Part shown: positions 17,976 to 26,216 of the stretch, piece after piece
Layout: each line of letters starts with the position of its first letter
How positions within the stretch are numbered: the stretch's first letter is position 1
Assembly: GCF_004025535.1 (NCBI RefSeq)
Contig: NZ_QJRG01000047.1
Coordinates: forward strand, 620,001 to 684,000
DNA from: Pseudomonas alkylphenolica
Lineage (GTDB): Bacteria; Pseudomonadota; Gammaproteobacteria; Pseudomonadales; Pseudomonadaceae
Reading direction: 5' to 3'
Length of the DNA stretch: 64,000 bases
Made by a program: the position numbers and the translations under genes
Notes under the pieces: model-generated
Databases searched by the model: none
The model's input: only the letters and a program-made list of their open reading frames with translations
What the model was told of the DNA's origin: nothing

Positions 17976-18010
17976 GCGGGCTCAAGGCAGAGCCCGCGCT
18001 GTTTCCTTTT
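17976..18010 (+). terminator. hairpin between the permease and SDR genes
   Basis: GCGGGCTC (17976-17983), loop AAGGCA, GAGCCCGC (17990-17997), then an interrupted pyrimidine/T run. It may attenuate rather than stop transcription into the SDR. Confidence 0.5.
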
Positions 18011-18032
18011 TACCCGTATCCAGGAGTTACCC

Positions 18033-18809
18033 ATGCATTCCAATCAACCACGTCTGTACGGCAAGGTGGCGATCATCAGCGGTGGTGCTGGCGGTTGCGG
18101 GGAGGCGGCCAGCCGTTTGTTTGCCCGCGAAGGTGCGCACGTGGCGATCATTGATCGCAACGTCGAGGCCGCCCAGGCACTGGCCACGCAAATTGAACGC
18201 GAAGGGGGGCGGGCTATCGGCCTGGGGGCGGATGTGTCGCAGGCTGACGAGGTGGAGGCTGCGGTGGCCGCCAGCCTTGCCGCGCTGGGCCCGACCGATG
18301 TGCTGTTCAACCATGCCGGCACGCTGATTGTTAAACCCTTTCTGGAGGTGCAGGAAGCGGAGTGGGACTGGTTGATGGCCGTCAACGTCAAGAGCATGTT
18401 CCTGATGACGCGTGCGGTGTTGCCGCAGATGCTGGCCAAGGGGAAGGGCAGCATCGTCTGTACCTCGTCGATTTCTGCGCAGTACGCCACGCCTGGCGAG
18501 GTGGTGTACAACGCCAGCAAGGGGGCCTGCCAGATGTTCGCGCGGGCCATTGCGGTGGAGTTCCGCGACCGCGGCATCCGCTGCAACGCGGTGGCCCCCG
18601 GGTTCATTCGCACCGACCACGGGATGCGTGAACTGCGCGACCTGCAGGCGATGGGCGTGAATGCCAGCGAGGCGGACATTGCTCAACAGCAAGGGCGCCT
18701 GTGCGAGCCGGAAGAGGTCGCGCGGGCCGCGTTGTTCCTGGCATCGGATGAGGCTTCGTTCGTCAGCGGCGCCCACCTGTTCGTGGACAACGGCTTCTCC
18801 TCCGTTTAA
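18033..18809 (+). CDS. short-chain dehydrogenase/reductase (SDR)
   Basis: A 258-residue classical SDR. It shows a cofactor glycine motif GGAGGCGE (~17-24), Asp41 after the second strand (IIDRN), suggesting NAD(H), NHAG (93-96), catalytic serine in TSSIS (~144-148) and the Tyr159-Asn-Ala-Ser-Lys163 active site. The ATG at 18033 is preceded by AGGAG, which rules out the longer reading from 17943. The C-terminal FVSGAHLFVDNGFSSV is standard. Substrate unknown; it may act on a product of the compound imported by the preceding permease. Confidence 0.88.
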   Translation: MHSNQPRLYGKVAIISGGAGGCGEAASRLFAREGAHVAIIDRNVEAAQALATQIEREGGRAIGLGADVSQADEVEAAVAASLAALGPTDVLFNHAGTLIVKPFLEVQEAEWDWLMAVNVKSMFLMTRAVLPQMLAKGKGSIVCTSSISAQYATPGEVVYNASKGACQMFARAIAVEFRDRGIRCNAVAPGFIRTDHGMRELRDLQAMGVNASEADIAQQQGRLCEPEEVARAALFLASDEASFVSGAHLFVDNGFSSV

Positions 18810-18828
18810 GTGATGCGCAGTTGACCAG

Positions 18829-18859
18829 GCCCGGTGCATACAGATGCACCGGGCTTTTT
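18829..18859 (+). terminator. strong intrinsic terminator after the SDR gene
   Basis: A perfect 11-bp stem, GCCCGGTGCAT (18829-18839) and ATGCACCGGGC (18844-18854), has loop ACAG and is followed by five Ts. Confidence 0.9.
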
Positions 18860-18890
18860 CATGGCGGTCAGCCAGAGTGTTACTGAATGT

Positions 18891-18907
18891 TTGGCAAGCA
18901 AAATGCT
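18891..18907 (+). promoter_or_regulatory. candidate sigma-54 promoter upstream of the LuxR-type gene
   Basis: TTGGCAAG, four bases, ATGCT: the invariant GG (18893-18894) and GC (18905-18906) are separated by exactly ten bases, and most consensus positions of YTGGCACG-N4-TTGCW are kept. It lies ~85 bp before the ATG at 18991, after the SDR terminator. No enhancer site was identified. Confidence 0.45.
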
Positions 18908-18990
18908 TGTATATCGGCTTTGGCGATTAGCACCCGCAGCCGATGATTTTTGCACCGGCACAGGGCCCATGAGCAAGCAGAAGGTGAAGC

Positions 18991-19902
18991 ATGGCGCACG
19001 TAACAGGACTCTCCCATTCCCGGAGCTGGAAGGTACTTGAAACCTGGCACCTGCATACCCCGTCATTGCTCACTGCGCTTGAGACCCCCACCTTTGTCCG
19101 TTGCCTGGACGAGGTATTGCAGGCAATCGCAGGGTTCGACCAGAGCTGCATTTTTCTGTACCCGGCAAGCGGTCGGCCGATCCTGTTGCACGACAACCTT
19201 CAAGGCATTCCTGAAACGGGCGCGATGCAGCGCTACATCAACGGCGCCTACCTGCTAGACCCGGTGTACACCGCCTGTGCCCATGGGCGTGAGGCGGGCT
19301 TGTACCGCATGGCGGAGCTGGCGCCCGACGCGTTCTTCGAGGGTGAATACTTCAACTCGCCGGATGTGCACCCGTGCATTTCGCTGGCTTCGGGCAGCCT
19401 GGCGGAGGAAATCGTTTTCCTCTCGCCATTGCCTGGCGGCATGTACGCGGCCTATTCGTTGATGCGCTGCAATGGCTCGGCGGCCTTCAGCGATGAGGAA
19501 GTGGCGGCGCTACGTTTGTGCCAGCCGGCGCTGGAGGCGTTGTTTCAGCGTCACCACGGTGCGGTGGCGAAGGCGTCCACCGCAACCCGACCTGCGAGGA
19601 GCATCGCCGAACAGCTTGAAGCGGCATTTTCCGGCTTTGCCACCGAGCGCCTGACCGCGCGTGAACAGGCGATTGTCGGCCTGATCCTGCGCGGGCATTC
19701 CAGCCTGTCGATTGCGTTGCACCTGGAAATTGCCGAAGGCACGGTTAAAAACCACCGCAAGCACCTCTACAGCAAACTGGGGATCTCCAGTCAGTCCGAG
19801 CTGTTCCACTTGTTCGTCAATCACCTGCTCGGCACCGAACCTGCCGAGCCATTCGCCCGGGCGCCCGTTGCGCCGGCGCCGGGCGAGTCGATCGGGCGTT
19901 AA
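18991..19902 (+). CDS. LuxR-type helix-turn-helix transcriptional regulator
   Basis: A 303-residue protein. The C-terminal LuxR/FixJ DNA-binding domain is clear at ~222-280: LTAREQAIVGLILRGHSS, then EIAEGTVKNHRKHLYSKLGI. The N-terminal ~200 residues do not show the usual autoinducer-domain Trp/Tyr/Asp pattern and are an uncharacterised sensor. A stretch of ~20 residues at the C-terminus is Pro/Ala-rich. The ATG follows AAGGTGAAGC. It is the last gene of the permease/SDR group but lies after a strong terminator, so it is independently transcribed. Confidence 0.85.
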   Translation: MAHVTGLSHSRSWKVLETWHLHTPSLLTALETPTFVRCLDEVLQAIAGFDQSCIFLYPASGRPILLHDNLQGIPETGAMQRYINGAYLLDPVYTACAHGREAGLYRMAELAPDAFFEGEYFNSPDVHPCISLASGSLAEEIVFLSPLPGGMYAAYSLMRCNGSAAFSDEEVAALRLCQPALEALFQRHHGAVAKASTATRPARSIAEQLEAAFSGFATERLTAREQAIVGLILRGHSSLSIALHLEIAEGTVKNHRKHLYSKLGISSQSELFHLFVNHLLGTEPAEPFARAPVAPAPGESIGR

Positions 19903-19917
19903 CCTGCTGCAACCCAC

Positions 19918-20721
19918 TCAGTAAACGCCACCACCGGCCGTGGGCGGTGGCGGTGCATCCTTGAAGTCGCTGGCCAGGCCTTGCAAGCCACGCATCAGTA
20001 CGGTGGTGTCGACACCGACGGCGACGAAGCGGGCGCCCAGCTCGATGTAGCGCCGCGCCAGGGCCTGGTCGGCACTGAGGATGCCGGCGGCTTTCCCTGC
20101 CTTGTGAATGCGCACGATGGCATCTTCAATCGCCGCCTGTACGTCCGGATGGCCGGGGTTGCCGCGATGGCCCATGGACGCACTGAGGTCTGCCGGGCCA
20201 ATGAATACGCCATCGACGCCTTCGACCGCAACGATCTCATCCAGCCGGGCCAGGCCGTCGAGGTTTTCGATCTGCACCAGCAGGCACATCTGCGCGTCGG
20301 CCTGGTCGAGGTAGCCGGGAATGCTGTTCCAGCGCGAGGCACGGGCCAGGGCACTGCCCACACCGCGCACGCCACTGGGCGGGTAGCGCATGGCCCGCAC
20401 TAGCGCCTGCGCCTGCTGCGCGCTTTCGACCATAGGCACCAGCAAGGTCTGGGCGCCGATATCGAGCATCTGCTTGATCAGGGCGGTATCGCCGATCACC
20501 GGGCGGATCACCGGCTGCGCCGCATAGGCCGCCACCGCCTGCAATTGGCCCAGTAACCCACGCAGATCGTTAGGTGCGTGTTCACCGTCGAGCAGCAGCC
20601 AGTCGAACCCGGCGTTGGCCGCCAGTTCTGCGCAGTAGGGATCGGCCAGGCCGAGCCACAGGCCGATCTGAACCTCACCCGATTGCAGCCGTTGTTTGAA
20701 GGTGTTGACGGGCATCTTCAT
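19918..20721 (-). CDS. hpaI: 4-hydroxy-2-oxoheptanedioate aldolase
   Basis: A 267-residue class II (metal-dependent) aldolase that splits 4-hydroxy-2-oxoheptane-1,7-dioate into pyruvate and succinate semialdehyde, the last step of the homoprotocatechuate meta pathway. Characteristic residues are visible in LLLDGEHAPND, the LVQIENLDGLARLDEI segment and the metal/substrate loop VFIGPADLSASMGHRG. The ATG at 20721 follows GAGGAGA; a longer reading from 21141 merely reads through hpaH in another frame. The C-terminal PPPPTAGGGVY tail is a local oddity. It is the last gene of the operon. Confidence 0.94.
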   Translation of the reverse strand: MKMPVNTFKQRLQSGEVQIGLWLGLADPYCAELAANAGFDWLLLDGEHAPNDLRGLLGQLQAVAAYAAQPVIRPVIGDTALIKQMLDIGAQTLLVPMVESAQQAQALVRAMRYPPSGVRGVGSALARASRWNSIPGYLDQADAQMCLLVQIENLDGLARLDEIVAVEGVDGVFIGPADLSASMGHRGNPGHPDVQAAIEDAIVRIHKAGKAAGILSADQALARRYIELGARFVAVGVDTTVLMRGLQGLASDFKDAPPPPTAGGGVY

Positions 20722-20732
20722 GGTCAGTCTCC

Positions 20733-21536
20733 TCAGACAAAGCGGCAGGCAATGCTGCCGAGCATGTCGTAGTCGACGTGGAAGGTATCGCCGGGGTTGG
20801 CAGCAACCGGGCGGGTGAACGAGCCGCCGAGGATGATCTGCCCGGGCTCCAGGGTCACGTCGTACGGCGCGAGTTTGTTCGCCAGCCAGGCCACGCCCTT
20901 GGCCGGGTGATTGAGCACGGCGGCGGAGACCCCGGACTCCTCGATAACGCCATTGCGATAGAGCACCGCAGGCACTTTGCGCAGGTCGATCTCGGTCGGC
21001 CGCACGGCACGGCCACCCATGACCACTCCGGCATTGGCGGCGTTGTCGGAGATGGTGTCGAACACCTTGCGGGTGGCCTTGGTGTGCGGGTCGATCTGCT
21101 GGATGCGTGCGTCGATGATTTCCAGCGCCGGGATCACCCATTCGGTGGCATCGAGCACATCGAACACCGTCACGTTCGGGCCCTTGAGCGGTTTGCCGAG
21201 GATGAACGCCAGCTCGACTTCTACCCGCGGCACGATGAAACGTTCAAACGGAATATCAGTGCCTTCGTCGAACAGCATGTCGTCGAGCAGGGCGCCGTAG
21301 TCGGGCTCGGTGATGTTCGACGACACCTGCATGGCGCGCGAAGTCAGGCCGATCTTGTGGCCGACCAGTTTGCGTCCACGCTTGATCTTCTGCGCCACCC
21401 AGGCGCGCTGAATGGCGTAGGCGTCTTCGATGGTGATCTCGGGGTGATCGAGGGAGAACTGGCGCACCTGTTCACGCGAACGTTCGGCAGCGTCGAGGCG
21501 CTCGGCGGCCTGTTGGATGAGTGTGGCGTCTAGCAT
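20733..21536 (-). CDS. hpaH: 2-oxo-hept-3-ene-1,7-dioate hydratase
   Basis: A 267-residue hydratase that adds water to 2-oxohept-3-enedioate to give the HpaI substrate. It belongs to the MhpD/HpcG branch of the fumarylacetoacetate hydrolase-like fold. VGHKIGLTSRAMQ (substrate loop), FIVPRVEVELAFILGKPLKGP (metal-binding Glu residues) and GGRAVRPTEIDLR are visible. It sits 11 bp before hpaI and 8 bp after hpaF. Confidence 0.95.
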   Translation of the reverse strand: MLDATLIQQAAERLDAAERSREQVRQFSLDHPEITIEDAYAIQRAWVAQKIKRGRKLVGHKIGLTSRAMQVSSNITEPDYGALLDDMLFDEGTDIPFERFIVPRVEVELAFILGKPLKGPNVTVFDVLDATEWVIPALEIIDARIQQIDPHTKATRKVFDTISDNAANAGVVMGGRAVRPTEIDLRKVPAVLYRNGVIEESGVSAAVLNHPAKGVAWLANKLAPYDVTLEPGQIILGGSFTRPVAANPGDTFHVDYDMLGSIACRFV

Positions 21537-21544
21537 GGAGAACC

Positions 21545-21955
21545 TCAGGAATGCTTGTTGAACAGGGGGTGCAGGCTGCTGAATTTGCCGTCGTAGACCT
21601 GGCCCGGGCTTTCATCGATCTGCAAGGTGATGCCGACCGGACGCTGCGCGAGGATCGCCTCGAAGCGCGTGCGCACTACCGCGAGCAGGTTGTCACCCAC
21701 GGCTTTGTGCACCGCCGGGCTACGGCCTGCGCCCATGCGCAGGTTGGCGTAGAGGAAGCCATAGTCGCCGCGGCCGTCGGCCACCGCACAATGCGCCGCC
21801 GGGTAGGCCAGCACCCGCGTGCCGCCGGTGGGGAACACGGCTTTGCCGGTCTCGTCCTGTTGCTGCAGCATGGTGTCGGCCAGGGCCCGGCACAGGCCGG
21901 GGATGTCGGCCTGTTGTTCAAGGTCGGGGGTGTAGAGCAGTACCAGATGAGGCAT
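21545..21955 (-). CDS. hpaF: 5-carboxymethyl-2-hydroxymuconate delta-isomerase
   Basis: A 136-residue member of the tautomerase superfamily. The conserved catalytic proline is residue 2 (MPHLVLLYT), exposed after Met removal. It isomerises 5-carboxymethyl-2-hydroxymuconate before decarboxylation. Length and the conserved AVADGRGDYGFLYANLRMGAGRS segment match HpaF/CHMI. It lies between hpaD and hpaH in pathway order. Confidence 0.93.
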   Translation of the reverse strand: MPHLVLLYTPDLEQQADIPGLCRALADTMLQQQDETGKAVFPTGGTRVLAYPAAHCAVADGRGDYGFLYANLRMGAGRSPAVHKAVGDNLLAVVRTRFEAILAQRPVGITLQIDESPGQVYDGKFSSLHPLFNKHS

Positions 21956-21983
21956 GGTGGTTGTCCTGCGTAGTTACCGGCGT

Positions 21984-22015
21984 ACGGGCCGCCCCCGCGC
22001 AGCGGCGCGGCCCGT
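21984..22015 (-). promoter_or_regulatory. intercistronic GC-rich hairpin between hpaD and hpaF
   Basis: ACGGGCCGC (21984-21992) and GCGGCCCGT (22007-22015) are perfect inverted arms with no following T run, so it is more likely an mRNA-stabilising or processing structure than a terminator. Confidence 0.5.
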
Positions 22016-22028
22016 GTGCAGGCGTTGA

Positions 22029-22952
22029 TCAGAGTCGGCTGCTGGTGGCAACGGCGGCCGGATTGGAGGCCTGCGCTGCGGGAATGCTGGTGCCGGTTTG
22101 CGGTGTCACCGGGAAGACTGCGTTGATCTGCCCGGTGCCGGAAGCGGCGAAGTACGGAGTCAGCACTTCGACCTGGGCGTCATACTCCGACCAGCCCAAA
22201 GCCCCCAGCAGCATGGCGGTGTCATGCATGAAACCTTCACCATGACCCTTGGCCGCGTACTCTGGCAGCATGCCGCAAAAGGCCGGCCACTCGGCGTTCT
22301 GCCACATGTCGATGACGCGCTCATCAAGCTGCTCGAGGAACGGGCTCCAGATCCTGGTGGCAAACTCTGGCGCCTGGCCGTTCTGGGCGAAGCGGTGCGA
22401 CAGCGAGCCGCTGGCGAGGAAGGCAACGGTGCCGTCGTAGTGTTCCTCCACGGCCTTGCGCATCGCCCAGCCGAGGCGGGCGCTGTCGTGAAGAAAGTGT
22501 GAGGTGCACAGTGAGGAGACCGAGATCACCTTGAAGTGCTGATCGGCGTTCATGTAGCGCATCGGCACCAGGGTGCCGTACTCCGGCGCCAGGGTGGTGG
22601 CATCGTGGGCCATGGTCTCGACGCCGAAACGGTTGCAGCTCTCGGCGAGGATCTTGCCCAGTAGCGGGTTGCCAGGGAACGCGTACTCCATGTTGCTGAT
22701 GAAGTGCGGCAGTTCGTTACTGGTATACAGCCCCTTGAAGTGCGGGCCGCAGTTGATGTGGTAGTTGGCATTGACCAGCCAGTGGGTGTCGAACACGACA
22801 ATGGTGTCCACGCCCAGCTCGCGGCAGCGCCGGCTGATCTCGATATGGCCGTCGATGGCGGCCTTGCGAAAACCCTGACGTGGGCCAGGCAGTTCGGACA
22901 GGTACATCGATGGCACGTGGGTGACTTTGGCAGCCAGGGCGAGTTTGCCCAT
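22029..22952 (-). CDS. hpaD: 3,4-dihydroxyphenylacetate (homoprotocatechuate) 2,3-dioxygenase
   Basis: A 307-residue extradiol ring-cleavage dioxygenase of the LigB (class III) type, opening homoprotocatechuate to 5-carboxymethyl-2-hydroxymuconate semialdehyde. Likely metal and acid-base histidines lie in AAKVTHVPSMY and VFDTHWLVNANYH; FLASGSLSHRFAQNG carries a further conserved His. The last ~25 residues (PQTGTSIPAAQASNPAAVATS) are low-complexity and look like a lineage-specific tail. The gene is separated from hpaE by a 117-bp gap containing a perfect palindrome. Confidence 0.94.
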   Translation of the reverse strand: MGKLALAAKVTHVPSMYLSELPGPRQGFRKAAIDGHIEISRRCRELGVDTIVVFDTHWLVNANYHINCGPHFKGLYTSNELPHFISNMEYAFPGNPLLGKILAESCNRFGVETMAHDATTLAPEYGTLVPMRYMNADQHFKVISVSSLCTSHFLHDSARLGWAMRKAVEEHYDGTVAFLASGSLSHRFAQNGQAPEFATRIWSPFLEQLDERVIDMWQNAEWPAFCGMLPEYAAKGHGEGFMHDTAMLLGALGWSEYDAQVEVLTPYFAASGTGQINAVFPVTPQTGTSIPAAQASNPAAVATSSRL

Positions 22953-23024
22953 GATCTTTCTCCTAGCGCGGCCTCAAGGGCCTGGTTCTTGTGATTGGTC
23001 TGCACGCAGGAAGCTGGCAACCCT

Positions 23025-23046
23025 GACCGGGTTTATAAACCCGGTC
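23025..23046. promoter_or_regulatory. perfect 22-bp palindrome between hpaE and hpaD
   Basis: GACCGGGTTTA immediately followed by its reverse complement TAAACCCGGTC. It lies in the widest gap of the hpa operon. It could be an intercistronic RNA stem or a protein-binding site. It has no U tract in the direction of transcription and no second copy was noticed. Confidence 0.55.
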
Positions 23047-23069
23047 GAGTCACGCTTGCGAGCGGATTG

Positions 23070-24530
23070 TCACACGCCCCAACGCGGGATGTGGTGATTG
23101 CCCATGGAAATGCACACGTTCTTGATCTCGGCGAACACCTCGAAGCTGTACTCGCCGCCTTCGCGACCGGTACCCGAGCCTTTCACCCCGCCGAACGGCT
23201 GGCGCAGGTCGCGCACGTTCTGGCTGTTGATGAAGACCATGCCGGCTTCGATGCCACGGGCCAGGCGATGGGCCTTGCCGATGTCCTGGGTCCAGATGTA
23301 GGAGGCCAGACCGTAGTCGGTTTCGTTGGCCAGGCGCAGCGCTTCGGCTTCGTCCTTGAACTTGATCAGGCACACCACCGGGCCGAAGATTTCCTCCTGG
23401 GCGATGCGCATGCGGTTGTCGACGTCGGCAAATACCGTCGGTTGAATGAATTGGCCTTTGGCCAGGTGCGCCGGCAGGTTGGCCGGGCGCTCCAGGCCGC
23501 CGGCAAGCAGGTTGGCGCCTTCCTCGATGCCGATCTTGATGTAGCCGGTGACCTTGTCGTAGTGAGCCTGGGTAATCATCGAACCGACCTGGGTTTTCGG
23601 GTCGGTCGGATCGCCGACGATCAGGCGCTTGGCGCGGGCGGCAAATTCGGCGACGAACTGGTCGTAGACGGTCTCCTGGATGAAGATGCGGCTACCGGCG
23701 GTGCAGCGCTCGCCGTTGAGCGAGAAGATCGTGAACAACGCCGCATCCAGGGCGCGATCGAGATCGGCATCGTCGAAAATCAGCACCGGCGACTTGCCGC
23801 CCAGTTCCATCGAGTACTTCTTCAGGCCTGCCGTCTGCATGATCTTGCGGCCGGTGGCGGTGCCGCCGGTGAAAGAGATGGCGCGTACGTCCGGGTGGCG
23901 CACCAGGGCATCGCCAGCGGTGGCGCCGTAACCCTGCACCACGTTGAGAACACCCGGTGGAATGCCGGCTTCCAGCGCCAGGCGGCCGAGTTCGTTGGCG
24001 GTCAGCGGCGACAGCTCGCTCATCTTCAGCACCGCGGTGTTGCCCAGTGCCAGGCAGGGTGCGGTTTTCCAGGTGGCGGTCATGAACGGTACGTTCCACG
24101 GCGACACCAGGCCGCACACGCCGACCGGCTGGTACAGGGTGTAGTTGAGCATCTGGTCGTCGACCGGATAGCTGTGGCCATCCATGCGCGTGCAGACTTC
24201 GGCGAAGAAGTCGAAGTTGTGCGACGCGCGCGGTATCAGCACGTTGCGGGTCTGGTGGATCGGCAAGCCGGTATCGAGGGTTTCCAGCTCGGCCAGCTGC
24301 GGCACGTTCTGGTCGATCAGTTCGCCCAGCTTGCGCATCAGCTTGGCGCGCTCTTTGGCCGGGGTGTTGGCCCATTTCGGGAAGGCTTCCCGGGCCGCGG
24401 CGACGGCCAGGTTGATTTCATCGGCGCCGCCGCTGGCGACTTCACCGATGGCTTCGCCGGTGGCCGGGTTGTAGTTGGTGAAGGTGTCGTGGCTTTCGAC
24501 TTCCTGACCGTTGATCCAGTGCTTGATCAT
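23070..24530 (-). CDS. hpaE: 5-carboxymethyl-2-hydroxymuconate semialdehyde dehydrogenase
   Basis: A 486-residue NAD-dependent aldehyde dehydrogenase oxidising the ring-cleavage product. The catalytic glutamate is in MELGGKSPVLIF and the nucleophilic cysteine in GERCTAGSRIF. The cofactor motif SFTGGTATGRKIM and the C-terminal EIFGPVVCLIKF and PFGGVKGSGTGREGGEYSF are all intact. Length fits the HpaE family. It sits 20 bp downstream of hpaG2. Confidence 0.95.
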   Translation of the reverse strand: MIKHWINGQEVESHDTFTNYNPATGEAIGEVASGGADEINLAVAAAREAFPKWANTPAKERAKLMRKLGELIDQNVPQLAELETLDTGLPIHQTRNVLIPRASHNFDFFAEVCTRMDGHSYPVDDQMLNYTLYQPVGVCGLVSPWNVPFMTATWKTAPCLALGNTAVLKMSELSPLTANELGRLALEAGIPPGVLNVVQGYGATAGDALVRHPDVRAISFTGGTATGRKIMQTAGLKKYSMELGGKSPVLIFDDADLDRALDAALFTIFSLNGERCTAGSRIFIQETVYDQFVAEFAARAKRLIVGDPTDPKTQVGSMITQAHYDKVTGYIKIGIEEGANLLAGGLERPANLPAHLAKGQFIQPTVFADVDNRMRIAQEEIFGPVVCLIKFKDEAEALRLANETDYGLASYIWTQDIGKAHRLARGIEAGMVFINSQNVRDLRQPFGGVKGSGTGREGGEYSFEVFAEIKNVCISMGNHHIPRWGV

Positions 24531-24550
24531 GCTGTGTGCTCTGTTCCGGG

Positions 24551-25315
24551 TTAGCCGCGGGCGGCAAAGAATGCGTGTTCGCTGACGATGCGGTTGACCA
24601 GGCGGCCAACGCCTTCCACTTCCACCACCACTTCATCGCCGGGTACGACATCGGCCAGGCCCTCGGGCGTGCCGGTGGCGATCATGTCGCCCGGTTGCAG
24701 GGTCATGAAGCTGGAGAAGTATTCGATCAGGTAGGGGATGTCGAAGATCATGTCGGCGGTGCTGCCTTCCTGTTTCAACTCGCCGTTGATCCAGGTGCGC
24801 AGTGTGAGTTTCGACGGGTCGGGGACATCGGCGGCATCGACGATCCACGGACCGACCGGGGTGGTGCAGTCGCGGTTCTTCACCCGCAGGTTGGGGCGGT
24901 AGTAGTTTTCCAGGTAGTCGCGAATGGCGTAGTCGTTGCACACGGTGTAACCGGCCAGGTAGCTCAGGGCATCCTCGCGCTTGACGTTGCGTGCAGGCTT
25001 GCCGATCACCGCCACCAGCTCGCACTCGTAGTGCATGTACTTGACGTTGTCCGGGCGCCAGGTCACCTGGTTATGGCCGGTGTAGGTGCCGGGCGACTTG
25101 ATGAACGCCAGTGGTTCGGTCGGGGCCTTGAAGGCCAGCTCGGCGGCATGGTCGGCGTAGTTCAGGCCAAGGGCGAACATGCTGCCTTCGGCGGGCGGCA
25201 ACCATTGCACGGCGCTTTCGGCGAGCAGGCGGCCGTCTTGCAGGCGCACGGCATTGTCGGCTTCAACGGTGACGGCATGCACCTGGTCTTCATAGCGGAT
25301 GCGGGCGTGTTTCAT
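24551..25315 (-). CDS. hpaG2: HpaG2: C-terminal-type subunit of the isomerase/decarboxylase
   Basis: A 254-residue fumarylacetoacetate hydrolase-fold protein, starting MKHARIRYEDQVHA after AAGGAGA (the ORF start at 25339 is too early). The metal-binding signature is in YECELVAVIGKPARNV and the C-terminal MIATGTPEGLADVVPGDEVVVEV. With HpaG1 it isomerises and decarboxylates 5-oxo-pent-3-ene-1,2,5-tricarboxylate to 2-oxohept-3-enedioate. In E. coli the two halves are one fused HpaG protein; here they are separate neighbouring genes. Confidence 0.92.
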   Translation of the reverse strand: MKHARIRYEDQVHAVTVEADNAVRLQDGRLLAESAVQWLPPAEGSMFALGLNYADHAAELAFKAPTEPLAFIKSPGTYTGHNQVTWRPDNVKYMHYECELVAVIGKPARNVKREDALSYLAGYTVCNDYAIRDYLENYYRPNLRVKNRDCTTPVGPWIVDAADVPDPSKLTLRTWINGELKQEGSTADMIFDIPYLIEYFSSFMTLQPGDMIATGTPEGLADVVPGDEVVVEVEGVGRLVNRIVSEHAFFAARG

Positions 25316-25325
25316 GTGGGTCTCC

Positions 25326-25982
25326 TTATTCCGCCACAACGGTGTTGGTCAGGCGGCCCAGGCCGCTGATTTCGACGACTACCTGGTCGCCTGGCTGAAC
25401 GTCGACCCGACCTTCCGGGGTGCCGGTGATCAGGACGTCGCCGGCGTGCAGGGTCATGAACTCGCTGAGTTCGGCGATCAGCTGGCCAATGCTGCGCACG
25501 AAGTTGGCCGTGGTGTTTTCCTGGCGGACCTGGCCGTTGACCGACAAGCTCAGGGTCAGGTTGTGGGGATCGGCCACTTCCTCGACCGGCACCACTTCGC
25601 TGCTCAGCGAGCAAAAACCGTCACGGCATTTGGCCTTGACCGCCGGACGGTAGTAGCTGTCTTCCGGCAGGCTGAACTCGTTGACGATCACGTAGCCGGC
25701 AACGTGCGCGAATGCCTGTTCGGCGCTGACCCGGCTGGCGTCCTTGGCAATCACCACGCCCAATGCCGGGCCGGGTTGCAGACGCTCGCCGGTGGGGGCA
25801 ACCACCGGTTGACCGTCGCCGTTACGGGTGTTCGGGGTCTTGATGAACAGCACCGGCTTGACCGGTGGCTGCTGATAGGGCGGCTGGTTGAACTCGGGCA
25901 GACGGCTGTGCAGCAAGCCGGTGTAGTTCAGGGCGATGCCGAACAGGTTGCCTGTGGCGATTTCGCTAGCGGCGCGACGCAT
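25326..25982 (-). CDS. hpaG1: HpaG1: N-terminal-type subunit of the isomerase/decarboxylase
   Basis: A 218-residue FAH-fold protein starting MRRAASEIATGNLFGIALNY after AGGAGTGAAGC; the longer ORF start at 26057 would run into the operator region. Landmarks are VKPVLFIKTPNT, the acidic ALGVVIAKDAS region and DVLITGTPEGRVDVQPGDQVVVEI, parallel to HpaG2. It is the first gene of the leftward operon and lies ~85 bp from the divergent operator. Confidence 0.92.
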   Translation of the reverse strand: MRRAASEIATGNLFGIALNYTGLLHSRLPEFNQPPYQQPPVKPVLFIKTPNTRNGDGQPVVAPTGERLQPGPALGVVIAKDASRVSAEQAFAHVAGYVIVNEFSLPEDSYYRPAVKAKCRDGFCSLSSEVVPVEEVADPHNLTLSLSVNGQVRQENTTANFVRSIGQLIAELSEFMTLHAGDVLITGTPEGRVDVQPGDQVVVEISGLGRLTNTVVAE

Positions 25983-26066
25983 TGCTTCACTCCTGGATCG
26001 GGCTGGGGATTCCCAGTGGATAGCGTTTGGTTGATGCCCTGAGGGGAGGGCTGTCACCGGTAAATT

Positions 26067-26100
26067 GTTAACATGCTAATGTTATAATTAATATGTTAAC
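26067..26100. promoter_or_regulatory. HpaR-type operator between hpaG1 and hpaR
   Basis: GTTAACAT (26067-26074) and ATGTTAAC (26093-26100) are perfect inverted arms. An inner AACAT/ATGTT pair with a 4-base spacer (26070-26083) overlaps the left arm. TATAAT lies between the arms at 26083-26088. The region is AT-rich in a GC-rich genome. MarR-type repressors bind such dyads in the divergent hpa promoter region; assignment to HpaR is strong inference. Confidence 0.75.
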
Positions 26101-26216
26101 GATGGTCAAGCCGTGGTGATTCTATGCGGGGCGAAACCTGCAACAATTGCCGGTTTGCGTCGGCTCCAAGTTATTGTTTAAATCGACATTGTTTCCCTTA
26201 TCTGGCCGATCCCTTT

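Noticed and set aside
20722..21141. N-terminal 140 codons of the long ORF ending with hpaI
   Set aside because: This part reads hpaH in the wrong frame with Arg/His/Gly-rich nonsense composition. HpaI begins at the ATG at 20721 after GAGGAGA.
22995..24554. 519-codon plus-strand ORF
   Set aside because: Antisense shadow of hpaE, with no recognisable domain; the opposite strand encodes an intact aldehyde dehydrogenase.
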